The notes: generated from the sequence alone by a model not told the origin. Positions 43,235 through 54,008 are shown, numbered from the stretch's first letter. The stretch is 64,000 bases of DNA from Vibrio mimicus CAIM 602 (GCF_000338875.1 NZ_AOMO01000088.1:124001-188000), one strand, 5' to 3'. A program made the numbers and translations.

Positions 43235-45088
43235 TCAGATCGACAATTTGTTGATACGTTTGCCACCATACAACAGGTTCACGATACAACGTGTTCCAAT
43301 AATGGCCGTAAACATAGAGGTTAAAATACCGATAGACAGCGTCACCGCGAAGCCTTTAATCGCCCCTGTACCTACTGCAAACAAAATGATGGCAGTAATT
43401 AAGGTGGTAATGTTGGCATCGGCAATGGTACTGAATGCGTTAGCGTAACCTTGGTGGATCGCTTGCTGAGGATTTTTTCCTTCACGTAACTCTTCACGAA
43501 TACGCTCAAAGATCAATACGTTGGCATCGACTGCCATACCGACTGTCAGTACGATACCAGCAATACCCGGCAAGGTCATGGTTGCACCCGGAATCATCGA
43601 CATTACACCAATGATCAACACGAGGTTCGCCATCAGTGCGATGTTAGCGATCATGCCAAACTTACGGTAGTAAAGAACCGTAAACAGCATTACCGCCACC
43701 ATGCCCCAAATACAGGCCTGAATACCCATGTCGATATTCTGTTGACCCATTGATGGACCGATAGTGCGTTCTTCAACGATAGAAATTGGCGCAATCAGTG
43801 CACCTGCACGTAGCAACAGTGCTAGGTTATGCGCTTCAGATGGTGAATCAATCCCAGTAATACGGAAGTTACGTCCCAGAGCAGACTGAATCGTCGCTTG
43901 GTTAATCACTTCTTCATGCTTGGTCAGGATCACTTTACCTTCAGGAGAACGCTTACCGCTGTCTTTGTATTCCGCAAATACGGTCGCCATCAGCTTGCCG
44001 ATGTTCTTTTTCGAGAACGCCGACATCTTGTTACCGCCTTCGCTATCGAGCGAAATGTTCACCTGTGGGCGACCATATTCGTCCGCGCTTGAGCTTGCAT
44101 CTGTAATGCTTGAACCACCCAGAATCACGCGCTTTTTCAGCACAACAGGACGGCCATTACGATCGAACTTGATTTCGCTTCCTGCTGGCGCACGTCCTGC
44201 TGCCGCAGCAGCGAGATCCGCTTTATCGTCAACTTCACGGAACTCCAGTGTCGCTGTCGCGCCTAAGATTTCTTTAGCACGCGCAGTATCTTGTACACCT
44301 GGCAGTTCAACCACGATACGTGTCGCACCTTGGCGTTGAACCAGTGGCTCAGCAACACCCAATTCGTTCACACGGTTACGCAAAATGGTAATGTTCTGCT
44401 CAACAGCGTAGTTGCGAATTTCTTGCAAGCGCGCTTCAGTAAACTTAGCCAGCAGCACAAAACGGCCATCAGTTTCCGAAGTCGTAAAGGTCATATCACG
44501 GTGTTTCGACTCCAGAAGCAGCTTAGTTTGCGAAAGCTGCTCAGCATCACGCAAAGTTACTTCAACCGCATCAGATAACGGGCGAATGGCACGGTAACGA
44601 ATCTTTTCGTCACGCAGATCGCTGCGGAAGGATTCTTCTTGTTGGCTGACCAGTTTTTCCATCGCAGCATCCATATCCACTTCCATCAGGAAGTGCACAC
44701 CGCCACGCAGGTCAAGGCCGAGCTTCATCGGTGCAGCACCGATAGATTCAAGCCAGTCAGGAGTAGAAGGCGCAAGGTTAAGTGCGACGATTTTGTCATT
44801 ACCTAGTGCTTCACTGATGATATCTCGGGCGCTGATTTGCGTATCCGTATCATTGAAACGAACGAGGATAGAACCATTTTCAAGAGCAATGGATTTTTTG
44901 GAGAGATGCGCTTTATCGAGCGCAGAGGTGACAGCATCCAGCGTTGACATATCAACAGAGGCGCCACGCGCCCCTGTAATTTGGATAGCTGGATCTTCAC
45001 CGTAGATATTTGGAAGTGCATACAAAGCTGCAATGGCGATGGTAAACATCACCATCAGGTACTTCCATAAAGGATAACGGTTTAGCAC
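43235..45088 (-). CDS. secD: Protein translocase subunit SecD
   Basis: This 617-residue protein has an N-terminal TM (about 8-26), a large periplasmic P1 domain with LGLDLRGGVHFLMEVD and LRNRVNELGVAEP, and five further TM helices from about 450 with GMAVDANVLIFERIREEL. It forms the RND-like SecDF motor that completes protein export. It lies 21 bases after yajC. Confidence 0.96.
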   Translation of the reverse strand: MLNRYPLWKYLMVMFTIAIAALYALPNIYGEDPAIQITGARGASVDMSTLDAVTSALDKAHLSKKSIALENGSILVRFNDTDTQISARDIISEALGNDKIVALNLAPSTPDWLESIGAAPMKLGLDLRGGVHFLMEVDMDAAMEKLVSQQEESFRSDLRDEKIRYRAIRPLSDAVEVTLRDAEQLSQTKLLLESKHRDMTFTTSETDGRFVLLAKFTEARLQEIRNYAVEQNITILRNRVNELGVAEPLVQRQGATRIVVELPGVQDTARAKEILGATATLEFREVDDKADLAAAAAGRAPAGSEIKFDRNGRPVVLKKRVILGGSSITDASSSADEYGRPQVNISLDSEGGNKMSAFSKKNIGKLMATVFAEYKDSGKRSPEGKVILTKHEEVINQATIQSALGRNFRITGIDSPSEAHNLALLLRAGALIAPISIVEERTIGPSMGQQNIDMGIQACIWGMVAVMLFTVLYYRKFGMIANIALMANLVLIIGVMSMIPGATMTLPGIAGIVLTVGMAVDANVLIFERIREELREGKNPQQAIHQGYANAFSTIADANITTLITAIILFAVGTGAIKGFAVTLSIGILTSMFTAIIGTRCIVNLLYGGKRINKLSI

Positions 45089-45109
45089 AGCGAGGATCCT
45101 ATGGCTGTT

Positions 45110-45442
45110 TTAAAGAGATTTCAGCGTACCTTTTGGCAGCACTGCAGTCACGAAGTCCTTCTTAATCACAACTTCGTTGTTGGTGTTCAACTCGATAGTG
45201 ATGTAAGCATTGTCTTCAGAAATCTTAGTGATACGACCAACCAAGCCACCGCTGGTCAGCACTTCATCACCTTTTGCCATTGATGACATCAGGCTTTTGT
45301 GCTCTTTCACACGCTTAGCTTGTGGGCGGTAGATCATGAAGTAAAAGATCACCGCAAACATGCCTAGCATGATAATCATTTCAAAACCGCCACCTTGTGG
45401 GGCACCTTCGCCTGCGGCATGCGCTACAGAAATTAAACTCAT
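45110..45442 (-). CDS. yajC: Preprotein translocase subunit YajC
   Basis: This 110-residue protein has one TM at about 20-40 (IIMLGMFAVIFYFMIYRPQ) followed by the conserved RPQAKRVKEHKSL and a cytoplasmic beta domain with GDEVLTSGGLVGRI. It associates with SecDF. In the usual queA-tgt-yajC-secD-secF order. Confidence 0.95.
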   Translation of the reverse strand: MSLISVAHAAGEGAPQGGGFEMIIMLGMFAVIFYFMIYRPQAKRVKEHKSLMSSMAKGDEVLTSGGLVGRITKISEDNAYITIELNTNNEVVIKKDFVTAVLPKGTLKSL

Positions 45443-45546
45443 TGAGAAACGTCCTCTAAGTTATTGTTGTTTAATGTTGATTCTATTGGGATGCACTGGG
45501 GTGAATTCAAGCGGCTTACCACACAAATCCAACCCAGTGCACGAAA

Positions 45547-46686
45547 TCAGGCTTTGTCTTTTTGTAGCGGTGGCACTTCGCGGTTACGGCGCGCGTAGAA
45601 CTCGGCTACAAATTGATCAAAACGGTCTTCATCAATCGCTTTACGAATGCTCTCCATTAAGCGTTGGTAATAACGCAAGTTATGGATGGTATTCAAGCGT
45701 GCACCCAGGATTTCGTTACAACGATCCAAATGATGCAGGTATGACTTCGAATAATTTTTGCAAGTGTAACAGTCGCAATGCGGATCGAGTGGTGTTGTAT
45801 CCGTTTTATGTACTGCATTACGGATCTTGATCACACCACCAGTCACAAACAGGTGACCATTACGTGCGTTACGGGTTGGCATTACGCAGTCAAACATGTC
45901 GATACCGCGACGAACACCTTCCACCAAATCTTCCGGTTTACCCACGCCCATTAGGTAACGTGGCTTATCTTCCGGCAGTTGTGGACAGGTATGCTCAAGA
46001 ACGCGATGCATATCTTCTTTTGGCTCGCCTACGGCTAGGCCACCTACTGCGTAACCATCAAAACCGATCTCAGTAAGCCCTTTCACCGATACATCGCGCA
46101 AGTCTTCATACACACCACCCTGCACGATACCAAACAGGTTGTTCGGGTTTTCGAGCTTGTCGAAGTGGTCGCGTGAGCGTTTTGCCCAGCGCAGCGACAT
46201 TTCCATCGATTTTTTCGCTTCATCGTGAGTCGCTGGATATGGCGTACATTCATCGAAAATCATCACGATGTCAGAGCCCAAATCTTTTTGGATTTCCATC
46301 GACTTCTCGGCATCCATAAAGATTTTGTCGCCGTTCACAGGGTTACGGAAATGCACACCCTCTTCCGTGATCTTACGGATATCGCCTAAGCTGAATACCT
46401 GAAAACCGCCTGAGTCAGTCAGGATAGGACCTTGCCAGTTCATGAAATCGTGCAGGTCGCCGTGCATTTTCATCACTTCTTGCCCAGGGCGCAGCCATAG
46501 ATGGAAAGTGTTACCGAGCAGAATTTGCGCGCCGGTTTCTTTCACTTCTTCTGGCGTCATCCCTTTTACGGTGCCGTAAGTACCCACTGGCATAAACGCA
46601 GGGGTTTGCACTGTGCCACGTTCAAAGGTCAATTGACCACGACGGGCATTGCCGTTTTTCTTTTTCAGTTCAAATTTTAATTTCAC
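45547..46686 (-). CDS. tgt: tRNA-guanine transglycosylase
   Basis: This 379-residue enzyme swaps guanine 34 of GUN-anticodon tRNAs for preQ1 on the way to queuosine. The zinc site is CDCYTC with a following His in LHHL, the nucleophile Asp is in FDCVMPTRNARNG, and DSGGFQVFSL and GGLAVGE are present. The start is a GTG at 46686 with GGAGG six bases upstream, which gives the standard N-terminus; the frame runs open to 46734. In the queA-tgt order. Confidence 0.95.
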   Translation of the reverse strand: MKLKFELKKKNGNARRGQLTFERGTVQTPAFMPVGTYGTVKGMTPEEVKETGAQILLGNTFHLWLRPGQEVMKMHGDLHDFMNWQGPILTDSGGFQVFSLGDIRKITEEGVHFRNPVNGDKIFMDAEKSMEIQKDLGSDIVMIFDECTPYPATHDEAKKSMEMSLRWAKRSRDHFDKLENPNNLFGIVQGGVYEDLRDVSVKGLTEIGFDGYAVGGLAVGEPKEDMHRVLEHTCPQLPEDKPRYLMGVGKPEDLVEGVRRGIDMFDCVMPTRNARNGHLFVTGGVIKIRNAVHKTDTTPLDPHCDCYTCKNYSKSYLHHLDRCNEILGARLNTIHNLRYYQRLMESIRKAIDEDRFDQFVAEFYARRNREVPPLQKDKA

Positions 46687-46914
46687 GAAGCCTCCAATGT
46701 CAGAGAAACAGTCTGACGGTTTATTCCCGCTCAATGTGGCGTATTGGCCACATCAGCAGGTCTACAATCCAAGCCTTATTTCATCGAATAAGGCTCTTTG
46801 AGGAGCGGTCGCGTTTCCCTGCGAAAAAGGCCTGAACCTTTTCTGGCTACTGCCAGCACTCGTTTTCGTTATCCCTCTTTATTTGAAATTGCCACTCCAA
46901 ATAATTAGGGATGG

Positions 46915-47973
46915 TTACGCTTTAGTCGTCTGCTTGCGAATAAACATCGCATCGCCGTAACTAAAGAAGCGATATTGTTGTTGCACCGCATGTTCATAAG
47001 CGGCCATGGTGTGCTCATAGCCAGCAAACGCACTCACCAACATGATCAAGGTTGATTCTGGTAAGTGGAAATTGGTGATCAAGCAATCCACCAACTGGTA
47101 TTGATAGCCTGGGAAGATGAAGATTTCGGTATCACCAAAGAAAGGCTTTAATTCCGTGCCTTTTTTCAGTGCATCTTGCGCGGCACTTTCTAGCGAGCGA
47201 ACCGATGTAGTACCCACAGCAATCACTCGGCCACCACGCGCTTTGGTTGCTGCAACCGCATCCACCACTTCTTGCGGCACTTCTACGTATTCCGCATGCA
47301 TGTGGTGATCATGGATATTTTCCACGCGCACAGGTTGGAAAGTCCCTGCGCCAACATGCAGTGTTACATAGGCCAACTCAACACCTTTGGCTTGGATCTG
47401 CTCAAGCAGCACTTGGTCAAAATGCAAACCTGCCGTTGGTGCTGCTACCGCGCCTGGTTTTTGGTTGTACACGGTTTGGTAGCGCTCTTTATCCGCATCT
47501 TCATCTGGACGATCGATGTAAGGCGGCAATGGCATGTGGCCGATTTGATTCAGAATATCCAACACCACGGTTTCCGCGGTAAAACGGATTTCAAACAAGG
47601 CATCGTGACGCGCCTGCATCACCGCATGAAATTCATCATTCTCGCCTAAATACAGTTCAGTGCCCGGTTTTGGCGGTTTTGATGAGCGAACGTGTGCCAA
47701 AATCGTGTGTTCATCGAGCATGCGCTCCACCAACACTTCTAACTTGCCGCCGCTGGCTTTGCGCCCAAACATACGTGCAGGGATGACTCGCGTGTTGTTA
47801 AACACCAGCAGATCACCCGGTTCAACAAGTCCGAGAACATCTTTAAAGGTTCCATCAACCAGTTGACCGCTATTGCCGTCGAGCTGTAACAGTCGGCTGG
47901 CAGTACGTTCTGCTTTAGGGTAACGAGCAATCAACTCGTCAGGGAGTTCAAAGTGAAAATCTGAAACTTGCAT
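46915..47973 (-). CDS. queA: S-adenosylmethionine:tRNA ribosyltransferase-isomerase
   Basis: This 352-residue enzyme transfers ribosyl from SAM to preQ1 in tRNA, giving epoxyqueuosine. The N-terminal DFHFELPDELIARYP, VFNNTRVIPARMFG, APTAGLHFD and HVGAGTFQPVR motifs are all present. First gene of the queA-tgt-yajC-secDF group; 228 bases separate it from tgt, and that gap holds only a short CTTATT/AATAAG inverted repeat. Confidence 0.96.
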   Translation of the reverse strand: MQVSDFHFELPDELIARYPKAERTASRLLQLDGNSGQLVDGTFKDVLGLVEPGDLLVFNNTRVIPARMFGRKASGGKLEVLVERMLDEHTILAHVRSSKPPKPGTELYLGENDEFHAVMQARHDALFEIRFTAETVVLDILNQIGHMPLPPYIDRPDEDADKERYQTVYNQKPGAVAAPTAGLHFDQVLLEQIQAKGVELAYVTLHVGAGTFQPVRVENIHDHHMHAEYVEVPQEVVDAVAATKARGGRVIAVGTTSVRSLESAAQDALKKGTELKPFFGDTEIFIFPGYQYQLVDCLITNFHLPESTLIMLVSAFAGYEHTMAAYEHAVQQQYRFFSYGDAMFIRKQTTKA

Positions 47974-48246
47974 GGCTCTTTCTTGATTAAGTGATCAGTA
48001 TTGTCGCCCGATTTCGCGGCGCGCCAGTATATACCTAAGTGCGGCCAAGATACAGGAATGGTGCGTGTGTATGCACTTCTCACAAGGTAACCTTTTGTAA
48101 AGCGCACGCGCTGGATAGATAAACACCAATAAACCGCATATTTCGGTTTCAGTTCGCAGAAGTTCATTGCCGATAGCACTATAGTTAACGGGAAAGGGGT
48201 TAAAAAACCCGACTCTGATTTATCTCTTTGACGAAAGGAGTTGGCT

Positions 48247-48690
48247 ATGATCAAAGTTGAAGACATGATGACACGTAACCCACACACTTTGTTACGTACT
48301 CACACACTCAATGATGCAAAGCATCTGATGGAAGTACTTGATATCCGGCATATTCCTGTGGTCGATGCCAATAAAAAGCTATTAGGTATTGTGAGTCAGC
48401 GCGATTTATTAGCCGCTCAAGAATCTAGCTTGGAACATAGCACACAGGATTCTTCATACACGCTAGAGATCCCACTCTACCAAGTGATGCACACCGATGT
48501 GATGAGTGTAGCTCCACAGGCAGGACTCAAAGAAAGCGCTATTTATATGCAGAAGCACAAAATTGGCTGCTTACCTGTGGTGGCTAAAGGCGAATTAGTC
48601 GGCATTATTACCGACAGTGACTTTGTCACGATTGCGATTAACCTGCTTGAACTACAAGAAGAGAGTGAGCCTGAAGAGATAGACGATTAA
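48247..48690 (+). CDS. Two-CBS-domain protein
   Basis: This protein of 147 residues is made of two CBS domains in tandem (about 5-60 and 80-140), a module that usually binds AMP, ATP or related nucleotides. RHIPVVDANKKLLGIVSQRDLL and the shorter GCLPVVAKGELVGIITDSD are the typical strands. There is no other domain, and the C-terminus is acidic. The ATG at 48247 has AAGGAG six bases upstream. The partner and ligand are unknown. Confidence 0.88.
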   Translation: MIKVEDMMTRNPHTLLRTHTLNDAKHLMEVLDIRHIPVVDANKKLLGIVSQRDLLAAQESSLEHSTQDSSYTLEIPLYQVMHTDVMSVAPQAGLKESAIYMQKHKIGCLPVVAKGELVGIITDSDFVTIAINLLELQEESEPEEIDD

Positions 48691-48903
48691 CTTGGGCTAA
48701 TACTTTTTCCTTTCATTGCTTAACTCCCGCATCACGAGAGAGCGAGATTTTTTCACTCTCTCGTAGAAAATCACATCTCAGAATTAGTCACTATTACTGA
48801 TAAGAAACTATACTATTAGCAATCCTATTACAGGCAAGATGCAACTTGCTTCCTATTCTCGTCATTGGTTTTCACGTTACTGGATCGCTTTCTGGGGGAA
48901 AAC

Positions 48904-50847
48904 ATGAAGCTCAAACAGCAACTTTTGCTTGGATTTGGATTAACTCTGATCCTTCTATTAGCCATTTCACTACTGTCCTACTACCGTTTTTCAACCACGG
49001 GGGATGGATTCAAGTCTTATCGAGATCAAGCGGTTACCAGTGTTGCTATTGGTCGTGTACAAGCCAATATATTAGACGCTCAACTCGCCTCTCATAAATT
49101 CATCAAATCTCAAGACCCAACACTCAAACAACAGGTTGACGAGAGAATCAGCAGCGCACTCGAGTTGCTGGATGAAGCTTTGCACCTCAACTTACCGCAG
49201 GATCAACAGCAAATACTGCAGACCATAAAAATGCAGGTGAGCGATTATCGCGGTGACTTTGCCAATGTAGTGTCCCTGATTGATCGCAGAAATAATACGG
49301 TAAATACACAGCTCGATCCCAACGGTCTAGTCATGCTTCAATCCATCAGCAATATCGTCGATACCGCAGCTGATAACCAGAATATGGATGTGTTGATAAA
49401 TGCAGGAAAAGTCCAAGAACATATCTTGTTAGCTCGTCTCTATGCGGTGAAATACCTTGTGACCAACTTAAAGGATGATGCAGAACAAGCAATACAAGAA
49501 CTTGCGAGCATCCAGCAACATTCTCAGCAATTGAAAAATGAACTTGATGGCAATGCACAGCTGTCTGCGCAATATCAATCGTTCACAGATGCGTTTACGC
49601 AATATCAACAAGCTTTCACTGAAATTCGCCAAACAATTGAAAAGCGCAATGAACTGATTAGAACTCAGTTGGATACAGCAGGAACACAAACCGCTCAATC
49701 GATTGAACAAGTCAAACTCGATGTCAAAGAAGTACAAGATGAGCTTGGCCCACAAATGGTCGACAACATTGACAGCACTCAATGGATGCTACTGATTTTG
49801 TCGCTCATTGCGGTCAGCTGTGCACTCAGTATCGCGTTCTTGATTTACCGTGGGATACTGAAAGTGGTAGGTGGTGAACCTGCTGAAATTGCGGCCATAG
49901 TGCAAAACATTGCAAAAGGTAACTTAAGCAGTCGCCACCAAATGACGGGCAATGAATCGGGTATTTACCTTTCAACCCTTCAAATGCGGGAAGAACTACA
50001 ACGTATCATTGGCAGTTTCCACCAAATCTCTGACAGCGTTTCGGCTGCAGCTGAGCAACTCAGCGCGGTAGTCGAGCAATCAGAGAAAAACGCTCAACAA
50101 GAACTTCACCAAATTGAGCAAATTGCGACTGCGATTACCGAGCTATCCAGCACCGCCAATGAAGTCAGCATGAATGCGAACAACGCTGAAGATGCTGCCA
50201 ACCAAGCCAACGGCAATGTCTCGGAAAGTAAGGACGCCCTAGCCGCTTCCGATAAAATCGCCAACTCGATTGCAAGTTCAATTACCGAAACCACACAAAT
50301 CGTCAACCAACTGCACGGCTACTCGATTGAGATTGGTTCGGTCGTAGAAGTGATTAACAACATCTCCGAGCAAACCAACTTGCTTGCCCTCAATGCAGCA
50401 ATTGAAGCAGCGCGAGCAGGTGAACAAGGGCGCGGTTTTGCGGTGGTGGCCGATGAAGTTCGTTCTTTGGCGGTTAAAACCCAAAAATCCACGTTGGACA
50501 TTCAAGAAATTATCGGCCGCCTACAAAAACAAGCAGAGCATGCTAATGACTTCATGCAATCCAACATCTCCTTGGTCGATGATTCACGCGATATCAGCCG
50601 TCGCCTTCATGCTGCTTTTGAAGCGATCAGTCATTCTGTCTCCACAATTTCGGATATGAACACCCATGTTGCCACAGCATCGGAGGAACAATCTGGAGTC
50701 ACAAAAGATATCTCGTCCAACATCAGTCATGCCTTTACTTTGGTGCATCAAAATGTCTCTGGCATAGCGGAAAGCAAACAGTCCAGCGAACGCCTCAGCG
50801 AACTTGTTGAAGAACAAAAAAGCCTATTACGTTTCTTTAAATATTGA
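48904..50847 (+). CDS. Methyl-accepting chemotaxis protein
   Basis: This 647-residue chemoreceptor has a TM at about 8-28, a long helical periplasmic sensor to about 295 (about 265 residues, consistent with a helical bimodular type), a second TM at about 300-320, a HAMP-like linker and a cytoplasmic signalling coiled coil with the hairpin tip SEQTNLLALNAAIEAARAGE and GRGFAVVADEVRSLA, which binds CheA and CheW. No CheR-binding pentapeptide is seen at the C-terminus. The ATG at 48904 has GGGGGA upstream. The ligand is unknown. Confidence 0.93.
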   Translation: MKLKQQLLLGFGLTLILLLAISLLSYYRFSTTGDGFKSYRDQAVTSVAIGRVQANILDAQLASHKFIKSQDPTLKQQVDERISSALELLDEALHLNLPQDQQQILQTIKMQVSDYRGDFANVVSLIDRRNNTVNTQLDPNGLVMLQSISNIVDTAADNQNMDVLINAGKVQEHILLARLYAVKYLVTNLKDDAEQAIQELASIQQHSQQLKNELDGNAQLSAQYQSFTDAFTQYQQAFTEIRQTIEKRNELIRTQLDTAGTQTAQSIEQVKLDVKEVQDELGPQMVDNIDSTQWMLLILSLIAVSCALSIAFLIYRGILKVVGGEPAEIAAIVQNIAKGNLSSRHQMTGNESGIYLSTLQMREELQRIIGSFHQISDSVSAAAEQLSAVVEQSEKNAQQELHQIEQIATAITELSSTANEVSMNANNAEDAANQANGNVSESKDALAASDKIANSIASSITETTQIVNQLHGYSIEIGSVVEVINNISEQTNLLALNAAIEAARAGEQGRGFAVVADEVRSLAVKTQKSTLDIQEIIGRLQKQAEHANDFMQSNISLVDDSRDISRRLHAAFEAISHSVSTISDMNTHVATASEEQSGVTKDISSNISHAFTLVHQNVSGIAESKQSSERLSELVEEQKSLLRFFKY

Positions 50848-50899
50848 TCGCTTTCTCGTCTTCAGAACCTATCGAACTCCAACATACAGCAATAAAAAA

Positions 50900-50917
50900 G
50901 GCGGCCATTCGGCCGCC
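50900..50917 (-). terminator. Intrinsic terminator after aceA
   Basis: GGCGGCC pairs with GGCCGCC around ATTC and is followed by TTTTTTATT on the minus strand, 30 bases after aceA. Confidence 0.92.
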
Positions 50918-50947
50918 AAAGGTTCGCACAGAATTGTGGACTATCCA

Positions 50948-52261
50948 TTAGTGAAATTGATCTTCTTCCGTTGACCCCGTCAGCGCGGTCACTGAACTGT
51001 TCCCACCTTGAATGGTGTTGGTCATCTTATCGAAATACCCTGTTCCCACTTCTTGTTGGTGAGCTACGAAGGTGTAGCCTTTTTCTGCCGCTTCAAATTC
51101 ACGACGCTGAACCATTTCAACATAGTGACGCATACCTTCACCTTGTGCGTAAGCGTGTGCTAACTCAAACATGTTGAACCACATGTTGTGAATACCCGCT
51201 AACGTGATGAACTGGTATTTATAGCCCATGTCAGACAATGCTTGCTGGAATTGTGCGATGGTTTTCGCATCCAGATTTTTCTCCCAGTTGAAAGACGGTG
51301 AGCAGTTGTAAGCCAGAAGCTGATCCGGGTATTGAGCATGAATGGCTTCTGCGAATTTACGCGCTTCTTCCAGATCCGGTTTCGCGGTTTCACACCACAC
51401 TAAATCTGCGTAAGGTGCATAAGCCAAACCACGCGAAATCGCTTGGTCAATGCCAGCACGCACACGGTAGAAACCTTCAGAAGTGCGCTCACCGGTCACG
51501 AAATCGGCATCATATGGATCACTGTCTGAGGTCAGCAAATCGGCTGCGTTAGCATCGGTGCGAGCAATCACTAACGTGGTTGTTCCTGCCACATCGGCTG
51601 CCAAACGTGCTGCTATCAGCTTTTGTACCGCTTCTTGAGTCGGCACTAGCACTTTGCCACCCATATGGCCGCATTTTTTAACGGAAGCCAATTGGTCTTC
51701 AAAGTGCACGCCTGCAGCCCCCGCTTCAATCATCGACTTCATCAATTCATAGGCGTTGAGTACGCCACCGAAACCTGCTTCCGCATCCGCCACGATTGGC
51801 AAGAAGTAGTCAATGCCACCTTCATCAGACGCAGATTTACCGTTTGACCACTGGATTTGGTCAGCACGACGAAACGCGTTATTGATTCGGCGCACCACAG
51901 AAGGTACTGAGTCAACCGGGTAGAGTGATTGGTCTGGGTACATGGTGCCAGCGGTGTTGTTGTCTGCTGCGACTTGCCAACCAGAGAGATAAATCGCCTC
52001 GATACCCGCTTTAGCTTGTTGTACCGCTTGGCCGCCAGTGAGTGCGCCCAAACAGTTCACATAACCTTTTTTGGCTGAACCATTCACCAGTTCCCACAAT
52101 TTGTCTGCACCACGTTGTGCAATGGTGTTGGCAGGTACGATCGAGCCGCGCAAGCTCACCACTTCTTCTGCGGTGTAGGTACGTTTCACATTTTTCCAGC
52201 GTGGGTTGGTTGCCCAATCTTTTTCTAACGCTTCAATTTGTTGGCGACGAGTCAGTGTCAT
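50948..52261 (-). CDS. aceA: Isocitrate lyase
   Basis: This 437-residue enzyme splits isocitrate into succinate and glyoxylate, the first step of the glyoxylate shunt used on acetate and fatty acids. The catalytic Cys motif KKCGHMGGK is present, along with GGVLNAYELMKSMIEAGAAG and CSPSFNW. It lies 109 bases downstream of aceB on the same strand, so the two form an aceBA operon. No aceK follows; a terminator does. Confidence 0.97.
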   Translation of the reverse strand: MTLTRRQQIEALEKDWATNPRWKNVKRTYTAEEVVSLRGSIVPANTIAQRGADKLWELVNGSAKKGYVNCLGALTGGQAVQQAKAGIEAIYLSGWQVAADNNTAGTMYPDQSLYPVDSVPSVVRRINNAFRRADQIQWSNGKSASDEGGIDYFLPIVADAEAGFGGVLNAYELMKSMIEAGAAGVHFEDQLASVKKCGHMGGKVLVPTQEAVQKLIAARLAADVAGTTTLVIARTDANAADLLTSDSDPYDADFVTGERTSEGFYRVRAGIDQAISRGLAYAPYADLVWCETAKPDLEEARKFAEAIHAQYPDQLLAYNCSPSFNWEKNLDAKTIAQFQQALSDMGYKYQFITLAGIHNMWFNMFELAHAYAQGEGMRHYVEMVQRREFEAAEKGYTFVAHQQEVGTGYFDKMTNTIQGGNSSVTALTGSTEEDQFH

Positions 52262-52370
52262 AATCTATCCCTCTTGATATTGATTGCCTGTTGGCAGCTC
52301 GATTCCTTGTTCGATCAGTACCACGGACTCTGACCGTAAAGTTGTTTCACGTTACTGTTGTTATAGAGGT

Positions 52371-54008
52371 CTACGGCAGGTAGTCGTAGCCCGGTATGGT
52401 TAAGAAATTGGTTAGCTCTTGGCTGGTAGTCAGTCGCTCCATAAGATCCGCAGCTTCAACAAAGCGCCCCTGAGCAAAACGTGATTCACCAATCTCACCT
52501 TTAACCACCTCAATCTCTTGCTTGAGATAGTCACGGAACAGATCGTTGGTCACTACTTTCCCGTTATCTAACGTTTTGCCATGTTGAATCCATTGCCAGA
52601 TGGAGGCGCGTGAAATCTCGGCCGTTGCGGCATCCTCCATCAAGCCGTAGATCGGCACACAACCGTTGCCAGAAATCCATGCTTCGATGTATTGCAGCGC
52701 AACACGTATGTTATGACGCATCCCCTGTTCAGTACGCGGACCATCACAAGGTGCTAAAAGATCGGCTGCACTGATAGGTGCATCGGCCATTCGGCTCACA
52801 TTGAGCTGGTTTTTGCGCTCACCAAGTACTTCATCAAACACCGCCATCGCGGTATCGGCTAAACCGGGGTGAGCCACCCAAGTGCCATCATGGCCGTTGG
52901 TCGCTTCAAGCATTTTGTCGCCGCGAATTTTCTGTAGCACTTGTTCATTCACCGCAGGATCTTTGGCAGGAATAAACGCCGCCATGCCTCCCATCGCAAA
53001 CGCACCGCGCTTATGACAGGTGTAAATCAGCAGACGTGAATACGCATTGAGGAAAGGCTTATCCATGGTCACCACTTGGCGATCTGGCAACACGCGCTCA
53101 GGGTGCTTCTTCAAAGTTTTGATGTAGCTGAAAATGTAGTCCCAGCGTCCACAATTCAGACCAACAATGTGCTCTTTGAGCGAAAACAGGATCTCATCCA
53201 TCTGGAATACGGCAGGCAGAGTTTCAATCAGCACCGTCGCTTTGATGGTTCCTGTATCTAAACCAAAGTAATCTTCGGTGAAATGGAATACTTCACTCCA
53301 CCACTGCGCCTCTTGATAGGCTTGCAGCTTAGGTAGGTAGAAATAAGGGCCACTGCCTTTTTTCAATAAAGCGCGATGATTGTTGTAGAAATAGAGCGCA
53401 AAATCGAACAGTGAGCCGGGAATAGCCAAGCCGTTGTAAGTGACATGTTTTTCTTTGAGATGCAAACCGCGCACGCGGCAGATGAGCACAGCTGGATTTG
53501 CATTAAGCTCATAACGCTTGCCGTTATCTGGGTTTGTGTAGCTGATCGTTCCGAGCACGGCATCACGTAAATTGATTTGTCCATCCAGCACTTTATCCCA
53601 CGCAGGTGACATTGAATCTTCAAAATCCGCCATGAATACTTTGACGTTGGCGTTGAGGGCGTTAATCACCATTTTGCGATCAGTTGGACCCGTGATCTCC
53701 ACTCGACGATCCTGCAGATCTTCAGGAATGCCGAGAATTTTCCAACTCCCTTCACGAATATCTTTGGTTTCTGACAGGAACTCAGGTAACTGGCCTTGAT
53801 CGATTAAAGCTTGTTTTTGTTCACGCAACACCAGAAGTTCATCCACTCGTGAAGCGAAGCGTTCACAAAGCTGGTGCAAAAAGGTTTGGGCTTCTACAGG
53901 GAAAATGGCTTGATGTTCGGGCGAAAGGCTACCCACAACATCAAGCTTGCCTTGGGTCGTTTTTGCTGCGGTTAATTGTTGAGTTAATTCGGCAGTATTG
54001 ATTGACAT
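52371..54008 (-). CDS. aceB: Malate synthase A
   Basis: This 545-residue enzyme condenses glyoxylate with acetyl-CoA to malate, the second step of the shunt. Motifs include FMADFEDSMSPAWDK, the RGLHLKEKH region, and GCVPIYGLMEDAATAEISRA with the C-terminal Asp region. The ATG at 54008 (MSINTAEL) has GGAAGGA upstream and is preferred to a longer frame to 54059. The upstream gap is rich in palindromes. Confidence 0.97.
   Translation of the reverse strand: MSINTAELTQQLTAAKTTQGKLDVVGSLSPEHQAIFPVEAQTFLHQLCERFASRVDELLVLREQKQALIDQGQLPEFLSETKDIREGSWKILGIPEDLQDRRVEITGPTDRKMVINALNANVKVFMADFEDSMSPAWDKVLDGQINLRDAVLGTISYTNPDNGKRYELNANPAVLICRVRGLHLKEKHVTYNGLAIPGSLFDFALYFYNNHRALLKKGSGPYFYLPKLQAYQEAQWWSEVFHFTEDYFGLDTGTIKATVLIETLPAVFQMDEILFSLKEHIVGLNCGRWDYIFSYIKTLKKHPERVLPDRQVVTMDKPFLNAYSRLLIYTCHKRGAFAMGGMAAFIPAKDPAVNEQVLQKIRGDKMLEATNGHDGTWVAHPGLADTAMAVFDEVLGERKNQLNVSRMADAPISAADLLAPCDGPRTEQGMRHNIRVALQYIEAWISGNGCVPIYGLMEDAATAEISRASIWQWIQHGKTLDNGKVVTNDLFRDYLKQEIEVVKGEIGESRFAQGRFVEAADLMERLTTSQELTNFLTIPGYDYLP

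Noticed and set aside
48734..48764. Terminator after the CBS-domain gene
   Set aside because: ACGAGAGAG/CTCTCTCGT can pair, but the T-run lies in the loop and not after the stem.
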